From: Micropruina sonneratiae
GTDB taxonomy: Bacteria > Actinomycetota > Actinomycetes > Propionibacteriales > Propionibacteriaceae
DNA length: 64,000 nt
Direction: 5' to 3'
Assembly: GCF_025972045.1 (NCBI RefSeq)
Contig: NZ_JAPDHX010000003.1
Coordinates: 434,001-498,000, forward strand
Shown here one piece after another: positions 36,726 to 45,124 of this stretch. The position numbers and the translations under genes were made by a program. The first letter of the stretch is position 1. Every line of letters begins with the position of its first letter. The notes under the pieces were generated by a model. It had not been told where the DNA came from. It made no database searches and worked only from the letters and a program-made list of their open reading frames with translations.

Positions 36726-36731
36726 TACGGT
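36726..36731 (+). promoter_or_regulatory. -10 hexamer (TACGGT) of a leaderless acyl-CoA ligase promoter
   Basis: Lies at -12 to -7 before the GTG at 36738 with no Shine-Dalgarno sequence. Confidence 0.4.
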
Positions 36732-36737
36732 CGTGCC

Positions 36738-38417
36738 GTGGACGCACCCTGGGTCAGGCACTACCAGCCGGGAGTTCCGGCGCAGATCGAACTGCCCACC
36801 GAATCGCTGGTGGCGTTGTACGAGCGCTCCGTCGCCGAGGCCGGTGACGCGGTGGCCACCGAGTTCTTCGGGGCAACCGTGACGTACCGGGAACTCGGCG
36901 AGCGGATCGCCCGGGCGGCCGCCGGGCTGCGCGCGCTCGGCGTCCGGGCCGGGGACCGGGTGGCACTGGTCCTGCCCAACTGTCCGCAGCACGTGATCGC
37001 GTTCTACGCGGTGCTGCGGCTGGGCGCCGTGGTGGTCGAGCACAACCCGCTCTACACCGAGCGCGAACTGCGGACGATCTTCGCCGACCACGCGGCACGC
37101 GTCGCGATCTGCTGGGACGCCGCGGCCGGCACGCTGCAGGCCATGCCCGAGGACGTCCGGCCCGCTCACATCGTGTCGGTGAACCTGCTCAACGCCTTCC
37201 CGTTGGTGAAGCGACTGGCGCTTCGACTGCCGTTGAAGAAGCTGCGTGCGACCCGCGCCCGGCTCACCCAACCGGCCCCGGGCACGATGCCGTGGGAGCG
37301 GCTGCTCGCCGCCGCGCCGGTGGAGCCCGACCACCCACGGCCCGGCGTCCACGACCTGGCGGTGATCCAGTACACCTCGGGCACCACCGGCACGCCCAAG
37401 GGTGCGATGCTCAGCCACTACAACCTGTTCAGCAACGCCCGGCAGGGCGAGGCATGGATGCACGGCGCCGAGTACCGCAAGGAGATCTTCTACGCGATCC
37501 TGCCGATGTTCCACGCCTTCGGGATGACGCTGTTCCTCACCTACGGGGTGCTGAAGCAGGCGCGGCTGGTGCTGTTCCCCGCCTTCGACGTCGACCTGGT
37601 GTTGGACGCCGCCAGGAAATCCCCGCCCTCGGTGTACTGCGCGGTGCCGCCGATCTACGAGCGGACCGCCACCCGTGCCAAGGAGCGCGGCATCTCGTTG
37701 CGCTCGGCCAAGTACTGCATCTCCGGTGCTATGAACCTGCCCGACTCGGTCGTCGAACTGTGGGAGAGCGTGTCCGGCGGGCTGCTGGTGGAGGGCTACG
37801 GGATGACCGAGGCGTCCCCGGTGTGCCTGGGCAACCCGTTCGCGCCCAGTCGGCGCACCGGCACGATCGGCATCCCGTTCCCCAGCACGTACATGAAGGT
37901 GGTCGACCCCGACGACCCCTCCCGCGAAGTGCCGCAGGGTGAGCGCGGCGAACTGTTGATCAAGGGCCCGCAGGTCTTCGGCGGCTACTGGAAAAACCCC
38001 GAGGAGACCGAGCGGACCCTGCTGCCGGACGGCTGGTTGCGCACCGGCGACGTGGTCACGGTGGACGCCGACGGCTTCACCACGATCGTCGACCGGGTCA
38101 AGGAGCTGATCATCACCGGCGGATTCAACGTGTCACCATCCGAGGTCGAGGCGGCGCTGCGCGGCCACCCCGACATCGCGGACGTCGCCGTGGTCGGGGT
38201 GCCCGCGGCGTCCGGGGGAGAGCGGGTGGTGGCCGCGGTGACCCTGCGGCCGGGGGCCGAGCTGGACGCGGCCGCGCTGCGCGAGTGGAGCCACGCCCGG
38301 CTGGCCGGCTACAAGGTGCCCCGGGAGTTCGTGGCCGTGGACGAGTTGCCCACGTCGATGCTGGGCAAGGTGTTGCGCAAGCAGGTTCGCGACAAGGTGC
38401 TGGCGCAGCTCGGCTGA
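36738..38417 (+). CDS. Long-chain fatty acid-CoA ligase (ANL superfamily)
   Basis: 559 aa. ATP-binding signature YTSGTTGTPKGAMLSH (~215), GYGMTEASP, and the hinge/C-terminal RTGDVVTVDADGFTTIVDRVKELIITGGFNVSPSEVE, with the catalytic Lys near the end (SMLGKVLRKQVRDK). Activates fatty or aromatic acids to CoA thioesters. The GTG start is inferred from the first conserved residues; the reading frame extends far upstream through shadow sequence. Downstream lies a convergent MFS gene with a palindromic repeat between them. Confidence 0.92.
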   Translation: MDAPWVRHYQPGVPAQIELPTESLVALYERSVAEAGDAVATEFFGATVTYRELGERIARAAAGLRALGVRAGDRVALVLPNCPQHVIAFYAVLRLGAVVVEHNPLYTERELRTIFADHAARVAICWDAAAGTLQAMPEDVRPAHIVSVNLLNAFPLVKRLALRLPLKKLRATRARLTQPAPGTMPWERLLAAAPVEPDHPRPGVHDLAVIQYTSGTTGTPKGAMLSHYNLFSNARQGEAWMHGAEYRKEIFYAILPMFHAFGMTLFLTYGVLKQARLVLFPAFDVDLVLDAARKSPPSVYCAVPPIYERTATRAKERGISLRSAKYCISGAMNLPDSVVELWESVSGGLLVEGYGMTEASPVCLGNPFAPSRRTGTIGIPFPSTYMKVVDPDDPSREVPQGERGELLIKGPQVFGGYWKNPEETERTLLPDGWLRTGDVVTVDADGFTTIVDRVKELIITGGFNVSPSEVEAALRGHPDIADVAVVGVPAASGGERVVAAVTLRPGAELDAAALREWSHARLAGYKVPREFVAVDELPTSMLGKVLRKQVRDKVLAQLG

Positions 38418-38429
38418 ACCGTTGACCGT

Positions 38430-38475
38430 GGGGACGGTTCTGTCCGTCCGGAGATGGACCGCGAGAACCGTCCCC
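38430..38475. repeat. Palindromic intergenic repeat, GGGGACGGTTCT family, copy 2
   Basis: GGGGACGGTTCT and AGAACCGTCCCC are perfect 12-bp arms with a 22-nt spacer (GTCCGTCCGGAGATGGACC inside). Sits between convergent genes and could act as terminator for both. Related to copies at 9639 and 47162. Confidence 0.75.
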
Positions 38476-38490
38476 ACGAACCGGACGCCG

Positions 38491-39780
38491 TCAGCGTGCG
38501 TCCTCGAAATCCTCCATCGGGACGTAGATCGTCCGGCGGTGCCGCCACGGCAGCGCCTGCCAGCCGACCTTGCGGACGACATAGACGACCGCGACCAGCA
38601 CGGCCAGGCCACACATGACCCCACCGATGACCAGCGTCCACCGCGGCCCCCACACGTCGCCGACCCAGCCGATGACCGGCGCGCCCAGCGGCGTCCCGCC
38701 CAGGAAGATCGCCTGGTACAGGGCCATTACCCGGCCGCGCATCACCGGCGTGGTGGCGAGCTGCACCGAGGCGTTGGCGGCGGTCATCACGGTCAACGAG
38801 GTGAAGCCGGCCGGGATGAGCAGCACAGCGAACCAGGTGTAGCTGGGGACCAGCGCCAGCAACAGGCAGGCCAGCGAGAACGCCGCCAACGCCCCGACGA
38901 TGAGCCGGAGCCGCAGCCGGGTGCGGCGCGCCGCGGCCAGGCCGGCGGCCAGCGACCCGATCGCCATGATCGAGCTGAGGATGCCGTAGGACTCGGCGCC
39001 GACCCCGAACACCTTGGTCGCCATCAACGCGTTGGTGACCTGGAAGTTCAGCCCGAACGTACCGAGCATGAACACCAGGAACATCAGCAGCATGATGTCG
39101 GGGCGTGACCGCACGTACTGCAGGCCGGCCCGCACGGACCCCTTGGCCTGGGCTCGGGGCGAGGGCGTCAACTGGCTCTCGTCCATCATGGCCAGCGCGA
39201 TGAGCACCGCCACGAAGCTCAGGCCGTTGAACAGCAGAGCCGGCCCGACGCCCCACCAGGCGATCGTCAACCCGGCCACCGCGGGGCCGATCAGTCGCGC
39301 CGAGTGGAAGCTGGTGGTGTTCAGGCCGACGGCGTTCGGGATGAGCTCGTTGGGCACCATCTCGGGGGCCATCGCCTGCCTTGCCGGTCCGTCGAAGGCT
39401 GCCGAGACGCCGAGCAGCGTGGCCAGTAGGTAGACGTGCCAGAGCTGGACGACGCCGCCGATCACCAGGCCGGCGAGGCTGAGGCCAATGGCCGCCTGGA
39501 AGGCCTGCGTCACCATCAGCACCCGGCGTTTGGAGAACCGGTCGGCCAGTGAGCCCGCATAGGGTGCCAGCACCGCCACGGGCAGGAACTGCAGGGCCGT
39601 GGTGAGACCGAGCGCCGTGGCCGAACCGGCCGTGAGGATGGTCAGGACCAGCCAGTCCTGCGCGATCCGCGACATCCAGGTGCCGATGTTCGAGATGAAT
39701 CCGCCGGTCCAGAACAGCCGGTAGTTGCGGATGCCGAACGATGAGAACATCGGCACCCGGTCGAGGGTCGCCGCGCTCAC
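38491..39780 (-). CDS. MFS exporter (MFS_3/EntS-like)
   Basis: 429 aa, 12 hydrophobic helices. Motifs FGIRNYRLFWTGGFISNIGTWMSRIAQDWLVL and GSLADRFSKRRVLMVTQ match the DHA3-type group that includes enterobactin and macrolide exporters. ATG overlaps the TGA of the MarR gene (ATGA), so the two are translationally coupled and the MarR protein likely controls it. Cargo unknown: antibiotic or siderophore are both possible. Confidence 0.9.
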   Translation of the reverse strand: MSAATLDRVPMFSSFGIRNYRLFWTGGFISNIGTWMSRIAQDWLVLTILTAGSATALGLTTALQFLPVAVLAPYAGSLADRFSKRRVLMVTQAFQAAIGLSLAGLVIGGVVQLWHVYLLATLLGVSAAFDGPARQAMAPEMVPNELIPNAVGLNTTSFHSARLIGPAVAGLTIAWWGVGPALLFNGLSFVAVLIALAMMDESQLTPSPRAQAKGSVRAGLQYVRSRPDIMLLMFLVFMLGTFGLNFQVTNALMATKVFGVGAESYGILSSIMAIGSLAAGLAAARRTRLRLRLIVGALAAFSLACLLLALVPSYTWFAVLLIPAGFTSLTVMTAANASVQLATTPVMRGRVMALYQAIFLGGTPLGAPVIGWVGDVWGPRWTLVIGGVMCGLAVLVAVVYVVRKVGWQALPWRHRRTIYVPMEDFEDAR

Positions 39781-40193
39781 CGCTCCAGCACCCGGGCGAG
39801 CAGCCCTGTCGCCTCTCGCAGGACGTCCAACTCTGCCGGGCTCAGCCCGCGCAGCTTCTGCTCCATCCAGTCGTCGCGCGCCCGGGCGGTCCGCGCCAGC
39901 TGCGCGCGTCCCTCGTCGGTGAGCACGACCAGCTTGGAGCGCCCGTCGGTGGGATGGTCGATGCGGGTGACCAGGCCCCTGTCGGCGAGGCAGTTCACCG
40001 TCTTGGTCATCGACGGTGGCGCTATCTGCTCGGCATCGGCGAGTTCGCCGGGGGTGCGTGGACCTGCCTTGAGCTTGGCCAGCACGCTGACCTGGTGCGG
40101 CGCCAGGTCTCCGCCCGCGTCGAAGCGCACACGGCGGCTGACCTGCTGGCAGGCGATGCGCAGGTCGTTCGCGAGGGTGTGGATCGTTGGCAT
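39777..40193 (-). CDS. MarR-family transcriptional regulator
   Basis: 138 aa. Winged-helix dimer: LAPHQVSVLAKLKAGPRTPGELADAEQIAPPSMTKTVNCLADRGLVTRIDHPTDGRSKLVVLTDEG is a textbook MarR HTH and wing. First gene of a two-gene operon with the exporter. The promoter/operator directly upstream (40195-40228) indicates autoregulation. TAGGCT at 40201-40206 lies at -13 to -8 of the ATG with no Shine-Dalgarno sequence. Confidence 0.94.
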   Translation of the reverse strand: MPTIHTLANDLRIACQQVSRRVRFDAGGDLAPHQVSVLAKLKAGPRTPGELADAEQIAPPSMTKTVNCLADRGLVTRIDHPTDGRSKLVVLTDEGRAQLARTARARDDWMEQKLRGLSPAELDVLREATGLLARVLER

Positions 40194-40194
40194 G

Positions 40195-40228
40195 ATAGTT
40201 AGCCTAACTCATTAGATGAGCTAACTAT
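40195..40228. promoter_or_regulatory. MarR-type operator overlapping the regulator promoter
   Basis: ATAGTTAGC and GCTAACTAT are exact 9-bp inverted arms separated by 16 nt. Within it GTTAGGCTAAC (minus strand) is a smaller perfect palindrome that contains the -10 TAGGCT and matches the core of the DtxR/IdeR iron box. It starts 1 nt before the MarR ATG. Most likely autoregulation by the MarR protein; an iron regulator is the alternative. Confidence 0.75.
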
Positions 40229-40262
40229 TCCCGTCTCACCGTGCGCCCGTGGTGGGGCGGGC

Positions 40263-40610
40263 TCAGTCGACCAGCGTGCCGATCCGGAAGCTCATCAACT
40301 GCTCGGCGGGCTTGGTGTCGCCGCTGTGCTGGTTGTTGAACGCGTCGGTGGCGTCGGTGCCGCACAGCGCGATGATCTTGTCCGAACCGCCGGGGTGCCG
40401 GTCGATCCAACTCGTCAGGTCGTACACGCCGCTGTCGACCGCCGCCCAGCAGTCCTCGCGGGTGTTGTGCGTGGCGACCTCCGCCATCCGGTAGTTGCCG
40501 GACGCCGTCGCGGTGTCGGCCGGCGACGTGGACGGCGTCGCCCCGCCGCTGCAGGCGCTCAGCACCAGGACGGCCAGGGGTGCCAGGAGGGTTCCGGTGC
40601 GGATTCTCAT
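40263..40610 (-). CDS. Exported lipoprotein with a cytochrome b5 domain
   Basis: 115 aa. A lipoprotein signal ending in LVLSAC (Cys20) is followed by a short Ser/Thr/Pro linker and a cytochrome b5 domain (~40-113), haem ligands His72 (HPGG) and His95. It resembles the C-terminal domain of the fusion at 35100 (shared ALCGTDAT and QHSG). TACGCT at 40618-40623 is at -13 to -8 of the ATG. A membrane-anchored, extracytoplasmic electron carrier is likely. Confidence 0.85.
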   Translation of the reverse strand: MRIRTGTLLAPLAVLVLSACSGGATPSTSPADTATASGNYRMAEVATHNTREDCWAAVDSGVYDLTSWIDRHPGGSDKIIALCGTDATDAFNNQHSGDTKPAEQLMSFRIGTLVD

Positions 40611-40806
40611 GGCGGCGAGCGTACTGACACGTCAGGATCGTTCAAAACCGAACCACCACCCACCGATCAGCCCCGCGGCCTGAGCGGGGGAGGGCCCAAC
40701 AATCTGTCGGTGGCCATGCGTCACGGCCCGAAACGGGGTCAAAGAACCTTGTCCGACCGGTTATTTCAAACCTCAACCAGGACTGGCCCGAGCCTGCGTC
40801 GGCAAC

Positions 40807-40812
40807 TAGGCT
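40807..40812 (+). promoter_or_regulatory. -10 hexamer (TAGGCT) of the sugar ABC operon
   Basis: At -12 to -7 before the GTG at 40819; no Shine-Dalgarno sequence. The upstream ~190 bp (40618-40806) contain no gene and no convincing -35. Confidence 0.45.
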
Positions 40813-40818
40813 CCCTGC

Positions 40819-41718
40819 GTGCCCCAGGAACGTCCGCGTCGCTCGCGGGGACGGATGCGTCACGGCCGGTTCGGTGCGGTGCTGCTGGCGCCCAGCCTGT
40901 TCGGGCTGGCGGTCTTCCTGCTGCTGCCGATCCTGGTCGTCATCTGGCTGTCGCTGAACCGCTGGGACCTGCTCGCCCCGATGCGCTTCGTCGGCCTGGA
41001 CAACTACGTGGATGTGTTGACCGACCCGACGTTCGGCAACTCGATGTTGCGCACGGTCATCTTCGTGCTGTCGGTGATCCCACTCCAGACCGCCCTGGGC
41101 CTGTTCCTGGCGGTGCTGCTCTCCCGCGGGTTGCCCGGGTCGGGGGTGTTCCGGGTGATCTACGTGATCCCGTGGATCTGCGCGCCGCTGGCTCTGGGAG
41201 TGGTCTGGAAATGGATCCTCGCCCCCTACGACGGCGCGCTCAACAACCTGTTCGGGTTGAGCGTCGAATGGCTGTCCGACCCGGCCTGGGCGATGCCCGC
41301 GGTGGCCGGAGTGACCATCTGGTCGCAGGTCGGCTACACCACGCTGTTCTTCCTGGCCGGGCTGGCCGCGATTCCCGACACCCTCGTCGAGGCCGCGCAA
41401 CTCGACGGGGCGTCCAGCTGGCAGACCTTCTGGCAGGTCAAGCTGCCGCTGCTCGGCCCGACCATGTTCTTCGTGCTGGTCACCGGCGTCATCTCCGCCT
41501 TCCAGGCGTTCGACCAGATCTACGCCCTCACGCCCAACGGAGGACCGCAGGGCACCACCGACGTGATCGCGTCACGGATCTACCTCGAAGCCTTCCAGGG
41601 CGGCTTCAACCTTGGCCGGGCCTCGGTGATGGCGCTGGTGCTGTTCGTCATCCTCGTCGCCGTGACCCTGGTGCAGCAGCGGTTCTTCTCCGACAGGATC
41701 ACCTATGACCTCAGCTGA
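40819..41718 (+). CDS. Carbohydrate ABC transporter permease (MalF type)
   Basis: 299 aa, six helices. The cytoplasmic EAA loop VEAAQLDGASSWQTFWQVKLPLL contacts the ATPase. First of three co-directional genes for a CUT1-type importer. GTG start. The next permease overlaps by 14 bp. Confidence 0.92.
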   Translation: MPQERPRRSRGRMRHGRFGAVLLAPSLFGLAVFLLLPILVVIWLSLNRWDLLAPMRFVGLDNYVDVLTDPTFGNSMLRTVIFVLSVIPLQTALGLFLAVLLSRGLPGSGVFRVIYVIPWICAPLALGVVWKWILAPYDGALNNLFGLSVEWLSDPAWAMPAVAGVTIWSQVGYTTLFFLAGLAAIPDTLVEAAQLDGASSWQTFWQVKLPLLGPTMFFVLVTGVISAFQAFDQIYALTPNGGPQGTTDVIASRIYLEAFQGGFNLGRASVMALVLFVILVAVTLVQQRFFSDRITYDLS

Positions 41719-42616
41719 GCCGACCCGGGTGGGCGGCCGGGCGACCGCGGTCGCCCCCGGTGGCGTGCCCGGCGTCCGTTCGGTCGGACGCCGGCGCAGC
41801 CCGGCCGCCGACGTCGCCACCTACCTGGTGCTGCTGGCGGGCGCACTGCTGACCCTCGGCCCCTTCGCGCTGAGCTTCATGACGGCCTTCAAGTCGCCCC
41901 AACAGTTCGCCTCGGAACCCGCCTTGACGCTGCCGAAGCCGTTCACGCTGGAGAACTTCAGCACCCTGTTCACCGGTTCGTACAGCTTCATCTCCCCGAT
42001 CGCGGTGACCGCGCAGATGGTCGCGGTCATCCTGGTCGGCCAGTTGGTCTTCTCGATCATGGCCGCCTACGCCTTCGCCAAGTTGCGGTTCCGCGGCCGC
42101 GACGCGCTGTTCTGGGTGTACCTGGCGACGCTGATGATCCCGCAGGTGGTGATCGTCATCCCGCTGTACGTGATGATGGTGCAGACCGGCATGCGCAACA
42201 CCTTCTGGGCGCTGGTGCTGCCCTTCATGTTCGGTTCGCCCTACGCGGTGTTCCTGCTGCGTGAGCACTTCCGTAGCATTCCCGACGACCTGATCGACGC
42301 GGCCCGGATCGACGGCGCCGGTGACTGGCGGATCCTGTGGCAGATCGTCGTGCCGTTGTCCCGCGGCATCGTGTCGACGCTGGCGATCATCACCATCGTC
42401 AGTCACTGGAACAACTTCATGTGGCCGTTGATCATCACCACCGGACGCGACTGGCAGGTGATCACCGTCGCCACCGCCAACCTGCAGAGCCAGTACAACG
42501 CGAACTGGACGTTGGTGATGGCCGCCACCACGGTGGCGATGGCGCCGCTGCTGGTGCTGTTCGGCATCTTCCAGCGCACGATCGTGGAATCCATCTCGCT
42601 CACCGGGTTCAAGTGA
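41705..42616 (+). CDS. Carbohydrate ABC transporter permease (MalG type)
   Basis: 303 aa, six helices. EAA loop IDAARIDGAGDWRILWQIVVPLSRG; C-terminal FGIFQRTIVESISLTGFK is characteristic of MalG-like partners. Starts inside the first permease. An adjacent ATPase gene is missing, so the pair must share one from elsewhere (an MsmK/MalK-like protein), as is common in Actinobacteria. Confidence 0.92.
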   Translation: MTSAEPTRVGGRATAVAPGGVPGVRSVGRRRSPAADVATYLVLLAGALLTLGPFALSFMTAFKSPQQFASEPALTLPKPFTLENFSTLFTGSYSFISPIAVTAQMVAVILVGQLVFSIMAAYAFAKLRFRGRDALFWVYLATLMIPQVVIVIPLYVMMVQTGMRNTFWALVLPFMFGSPYAVFLLREHFRSIPDDLIDAARIDGAGDWRILWQIVVPLSRGIVSTLAIITIVSHWNNFMWPLIITTGRDWQVITVATANLQSQYNANWTLVMAATTVAMAPLLVLFGIFQRTIVESISLTGFK

Positions 42617-42678
42617 CCTCCGGACGCGCCGAATGGTGTGATTATTGTCCTAGCTCTACCTCGAGAAGGAGAAAGACC

Positions 42679-44040
42679 GTGACATCGCAACTGAGTCGTC
42701 GCACCTTCATGACCGGCCTGGCCGGTGCGGCCCTGATCGGTGCGGCAGGCTGCTCGCCGGCCCAGCAGCAGGCCAGCTCGCCGGCGACGGCCTCCGGCTC
42801 GGCGGCCTCGGGCACCGTCACCGTCCGCCTGTGGGACGAACAGGTGCAGAAGGCCTACGACGAGTCGTTCGCCGAGTTCTCCAAGCAGAATCCGGGCATC
42901 ACCGTGAAGACGGTGCTGGTGCCCTGGGCGGACTACTTCACCAAGCTGCGCACCGACGTCAGCGGCGGCAACGCCGACGACATCTTCATGATGAACGGCT
43001 CCTACCTGCAGCCCTACGTCACTTCGGGCTCGCTGCTCGAGATCGGCAGTGACTTCGACGCCCAGAAGGCCGACTGGGTGCAGCCGGCGGTCGAGCAGTA
43101 CACCCGCGACGGCAAGCTGTGGGGCGTCCCGCAACTCACCGACGGTGGCATCGCGATGTACTACAACAAGGAGTTGCTCGACGACGCCGGGATCACCCCC
43201 GAGCAGCTGACCGGGCTGGTTTGGGCGCCGGGCGGCGGCGACACCGACACCCTGCTGCCAATCCTGCAGAAGCTGACCGTCGACAGCGCCGGCAAGCGCG
43301 GCGACGAGAGCGGCTTCAACGGCGCCAAGCCCAAGCAGTGGGGCTACTCGGCCGCGCAGGACCTGCAGGGCATCTACTACAACTTCATCGGCTCCAACGG
43401 CGGCCAGTTCCAGGACGAGTCGGGCGCCTTCGTGTTCGCCTCGGACGCCTCGGTGGCGGCCTTCCAGTACATCGTCGACCTGATCAACAAGTGGAAGGTG
43501 TCGCCGGCGGCGTCCAACACCAACGACAACGGCGACTTCACCCGCGACCAGTTCCTGCAGGGCAAGATCGCCCTGTTCCAGTCCGGCGTGTACAACCTGA
43601 AGAACGTCTCCGACGGGGCGAAGTTCGAGTGGGGCATCGCGCCGCTGCCGGCCGGGCCGGCGGGCGCGATCTCGGTGGTCAACTCGGTGATCGTCTCGGG
43701 CAACGCCAAGAGCAAGAACCCCGACGCCACCAAGGCCGTGCTGCAGTGGCTCGGCTCGGGCGACGGCGCGAAGTTCATCGGGTCCTCCGGGGCGGCGATG
43801 CCCGCGGTGATCAGCGCCCAGCAGGGGTTCACCGACTACTGGGCGGGCAAGGACGTCGACCCGTCCCAGTTCGCCAAGCAGGGTGCGATGCCGTCGATCT
43901 CGGCGCCCGCCGGCGAGAACTACGGCGCGGCGTTCAGCGCGTGGAAGCCGATCTTCAACGAGATCTTCCTGGGCCGCACCCCGGTCGCCGAAGGGCTCCA
44001 GAAGGCGCAGGACGCGGCGAACAAGGCCGCCGGCTCGTAG
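42679..44040 (+). CDS. Carbohydrate ABC transporter substrate-binding lipoprotein (Tat type)
   Basis: 453 aa. N-terminus has the twin-arginine motif SRRTFMTG and a lipobox (IGAAGC, Cys ~25), so it is a Tat-exported lipoprotein. Mature part is an ExtC_1/SBP family 1 fold (TVRLWDEQVQKAYDESFAEF, MNGSYLQPYV, YNKELLDDAGI). GTG start with AAGGAG 8 nt upstream. Third gene of the sugar importer; sugar not predictable. Confidence 0.92.
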   Translation: MTSQLSRRTFMTGLAGAALIGAAGCSPAQQQASSPATASGSAASGTVTVRLWDEQVQKAYDESFAEFSKQNPGITVKTVLVPWADYFTKLRTDVSGGNADDIFMMNGSYLQPYVTSGSLLEIGSDFDAQKADWVQPAVEQYTRDGKLWGVPQLTDGGIAMYYNKELLDDAGITPEQLTGLVWAPGGGDTDTLLPILQKLTVDSAGKRGDESGFNGAKPKQWGYSAAQDLQGIYYNFIGSNGGQFQDESGAFVFASDASVAAFQYIVDLINKWKVSPAASNTNDNGDFTRDQFLQGKIALFQSGVYNLKNVSDGAKFEWGIAPLPAGPAGAISVVNSVIVSGNAKSKNPDATKAVLQWLGSGDGAKFIGSSGAAMPAVISAQQGFTDYWAGKDVDPSQFAKQGAMPSISAPAGENYGAAFSAWKPIFNEIFLGRTPVAEGLQKAQDAANKAAGS

Positions 44041-44204
44041 GAGTTTCGGCCCGCTCCGTCAATCTGCTCGGCCCGCTCTTGGGTCGCGGTGGGCGTGGCG
44101 GTCTGCTTCGAACGGTGGCTACGTCGGCCGCTGACGCGTCCGAAGAGACTGCGTAGTGTTCGCGCGCAGACCGCTCCGCCCGCCGCTGCGTCGAGTGCGG
44201 CGAC

Positions 44205-44232
44205 ATCGTCATCCCGGGCTTGCCCCGGGATC
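44205..44232. repeat. Palindromic intergenic repeat, GTCATCCCGGG family, copy 1
   Basis: ATCCCGGG and CCCGGGAT pair around a 5-nt loop (CTTGC), flanked by CGTC and CTC. Related copies at 49660 and 56264. Confidence 0.65.
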
Positions 44233-44307
44233 TCACAGCGGCGGACGCAAGTCATGACCGGGCGGGCAGTCCGGCGAACCGTCGGTCCTTCGCCCCGGCC
44301 GAGACCC

Positions 44308-44313
44308 TACACT
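44308..44313 (+). promoter_or_regulatory. -10 hexamer (TACACT) of a leaderless promoter
   Basis: At -13 to -8 before the GTG at 44321; no Shine-Dalgarno sequence. Confidence 0.4.
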
Positions 44314-44320
44314 CGGGCCC

Positions 44321-45124
44321 GTGCAGGCAGACATCGGGATCATCGGCGGTTCGGGCTTCTACTCCTTCCTGAAGGCGCCCGAGCGGGTGGTGGTCGACAC
44401 CCCGTTCGGGGCGCCCAGCGCACCGCTCGCGCTGGGCGAGGTGGGCGGACGCCGGATCGCGTTCCTGCCCCGGCACGGCGAGCGGCACCAGTACCCGCCG
44501 CATCGGGTGAACTACCGCGCCAACCTGTGGGCGCTGCGGTCGGTCGGCGTCCGGCAGGTGCTGGCGCCGTGCGCGGTCGGCGGGCTGAAGCCCGAGCTCG
44601 CGCCGGGCACGTTCGTGGTTCCCGACCAGGTCGTCGACCGCACCTGGGGCCGCGCACACACCATCTGGGACGCCGTGGGCCCGGTCGTGCACACCTCGTT
44701 CGCCGACCCGTACTGCCCGCGCGGCCGTGCGGCGCTCCTCGCCACCGACGAACCCGCCGTCGACGGCGGCACCCTGGTGGTCATCAACGGGCCCCGGTTC
44801 TCCACCCGCGCCGAATCCCGCTGGCACGCCGCCGCCGGCTGGTCGGTGGTGGGCATGACCGGCATGCCCGAGGCGTCGCTGGCCCGTGACCTGGCCATGT
44901 GCTTCAGCACCGTGTGCATGGTCACCGACGCCGACGCCGGCGTGGAGGGCCCGGGGGTGTCGCACGCCGAAGTGCTCGAGGTGTTCGCCGGCAACATCGA
45001 ACGGCTCAAGGCGATGCTGCTCACCGTGATCGCGGCGCTTCCCGACCCCGAGCCGGACGCCACCGCCAGCTGCGCCTGCCGCCGGGTGCTGGACGGCATG
45101 ACCTTGCCGTTCGCGCTGCCCTGA
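44321..45124 (+). CDS. S-methyl-5'-thioadenosine phosphorylase-type nucleoside phosphorylase
   Basis: 267 aa. DIGIIGGSGFYSFL, LPRHGERHQYPPHRVNYRANLWAL and GMTGMPEASLARDLAMCFSTVCMVTD are MTAP/PNP family-2 motifs; the base-binding region has the MTAP-like pattern rather than guanosine-specific residues, but some actinobacterial members cleave other purine nucleosides. GTG start. The next gene (hemW) starts on the last base of its stop codon. Confidence 0.9.
   Translation: MQADIGIIGGSGFYSFLKAPERVVVDTPFGAPSAPLALGEVGGRRIAFLPRHGERHQYPPHRVNYRANLWALRSVGVRQVLAPCAVGGLKPELAPGTFVVPDQVVDRTWGRAHTIWDAVGPVVHTSFADPYCPRGRAALLATDEPAVDGGTLVVINGPRFSTRAESRWHAAAGWSVVGMTGMPEASLARDLAMCFSTVCMVTDADAGVEGPGVSHAEVLEVFAGNIERLKAMLLTVIAALPDPEPDATASCACRRVLDGMTLPFALP

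Larger units (their letters stand above)
44041..44320. other. 280-bp intergenic region after the ABC operon
   Basis: No convincing gene. Contains one copy of the GTCATCCCGGG palindromic repeat (44205-44232) and the leaderless-type promoter of the MTA phosphorylase gene. Confidence 0.5.
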
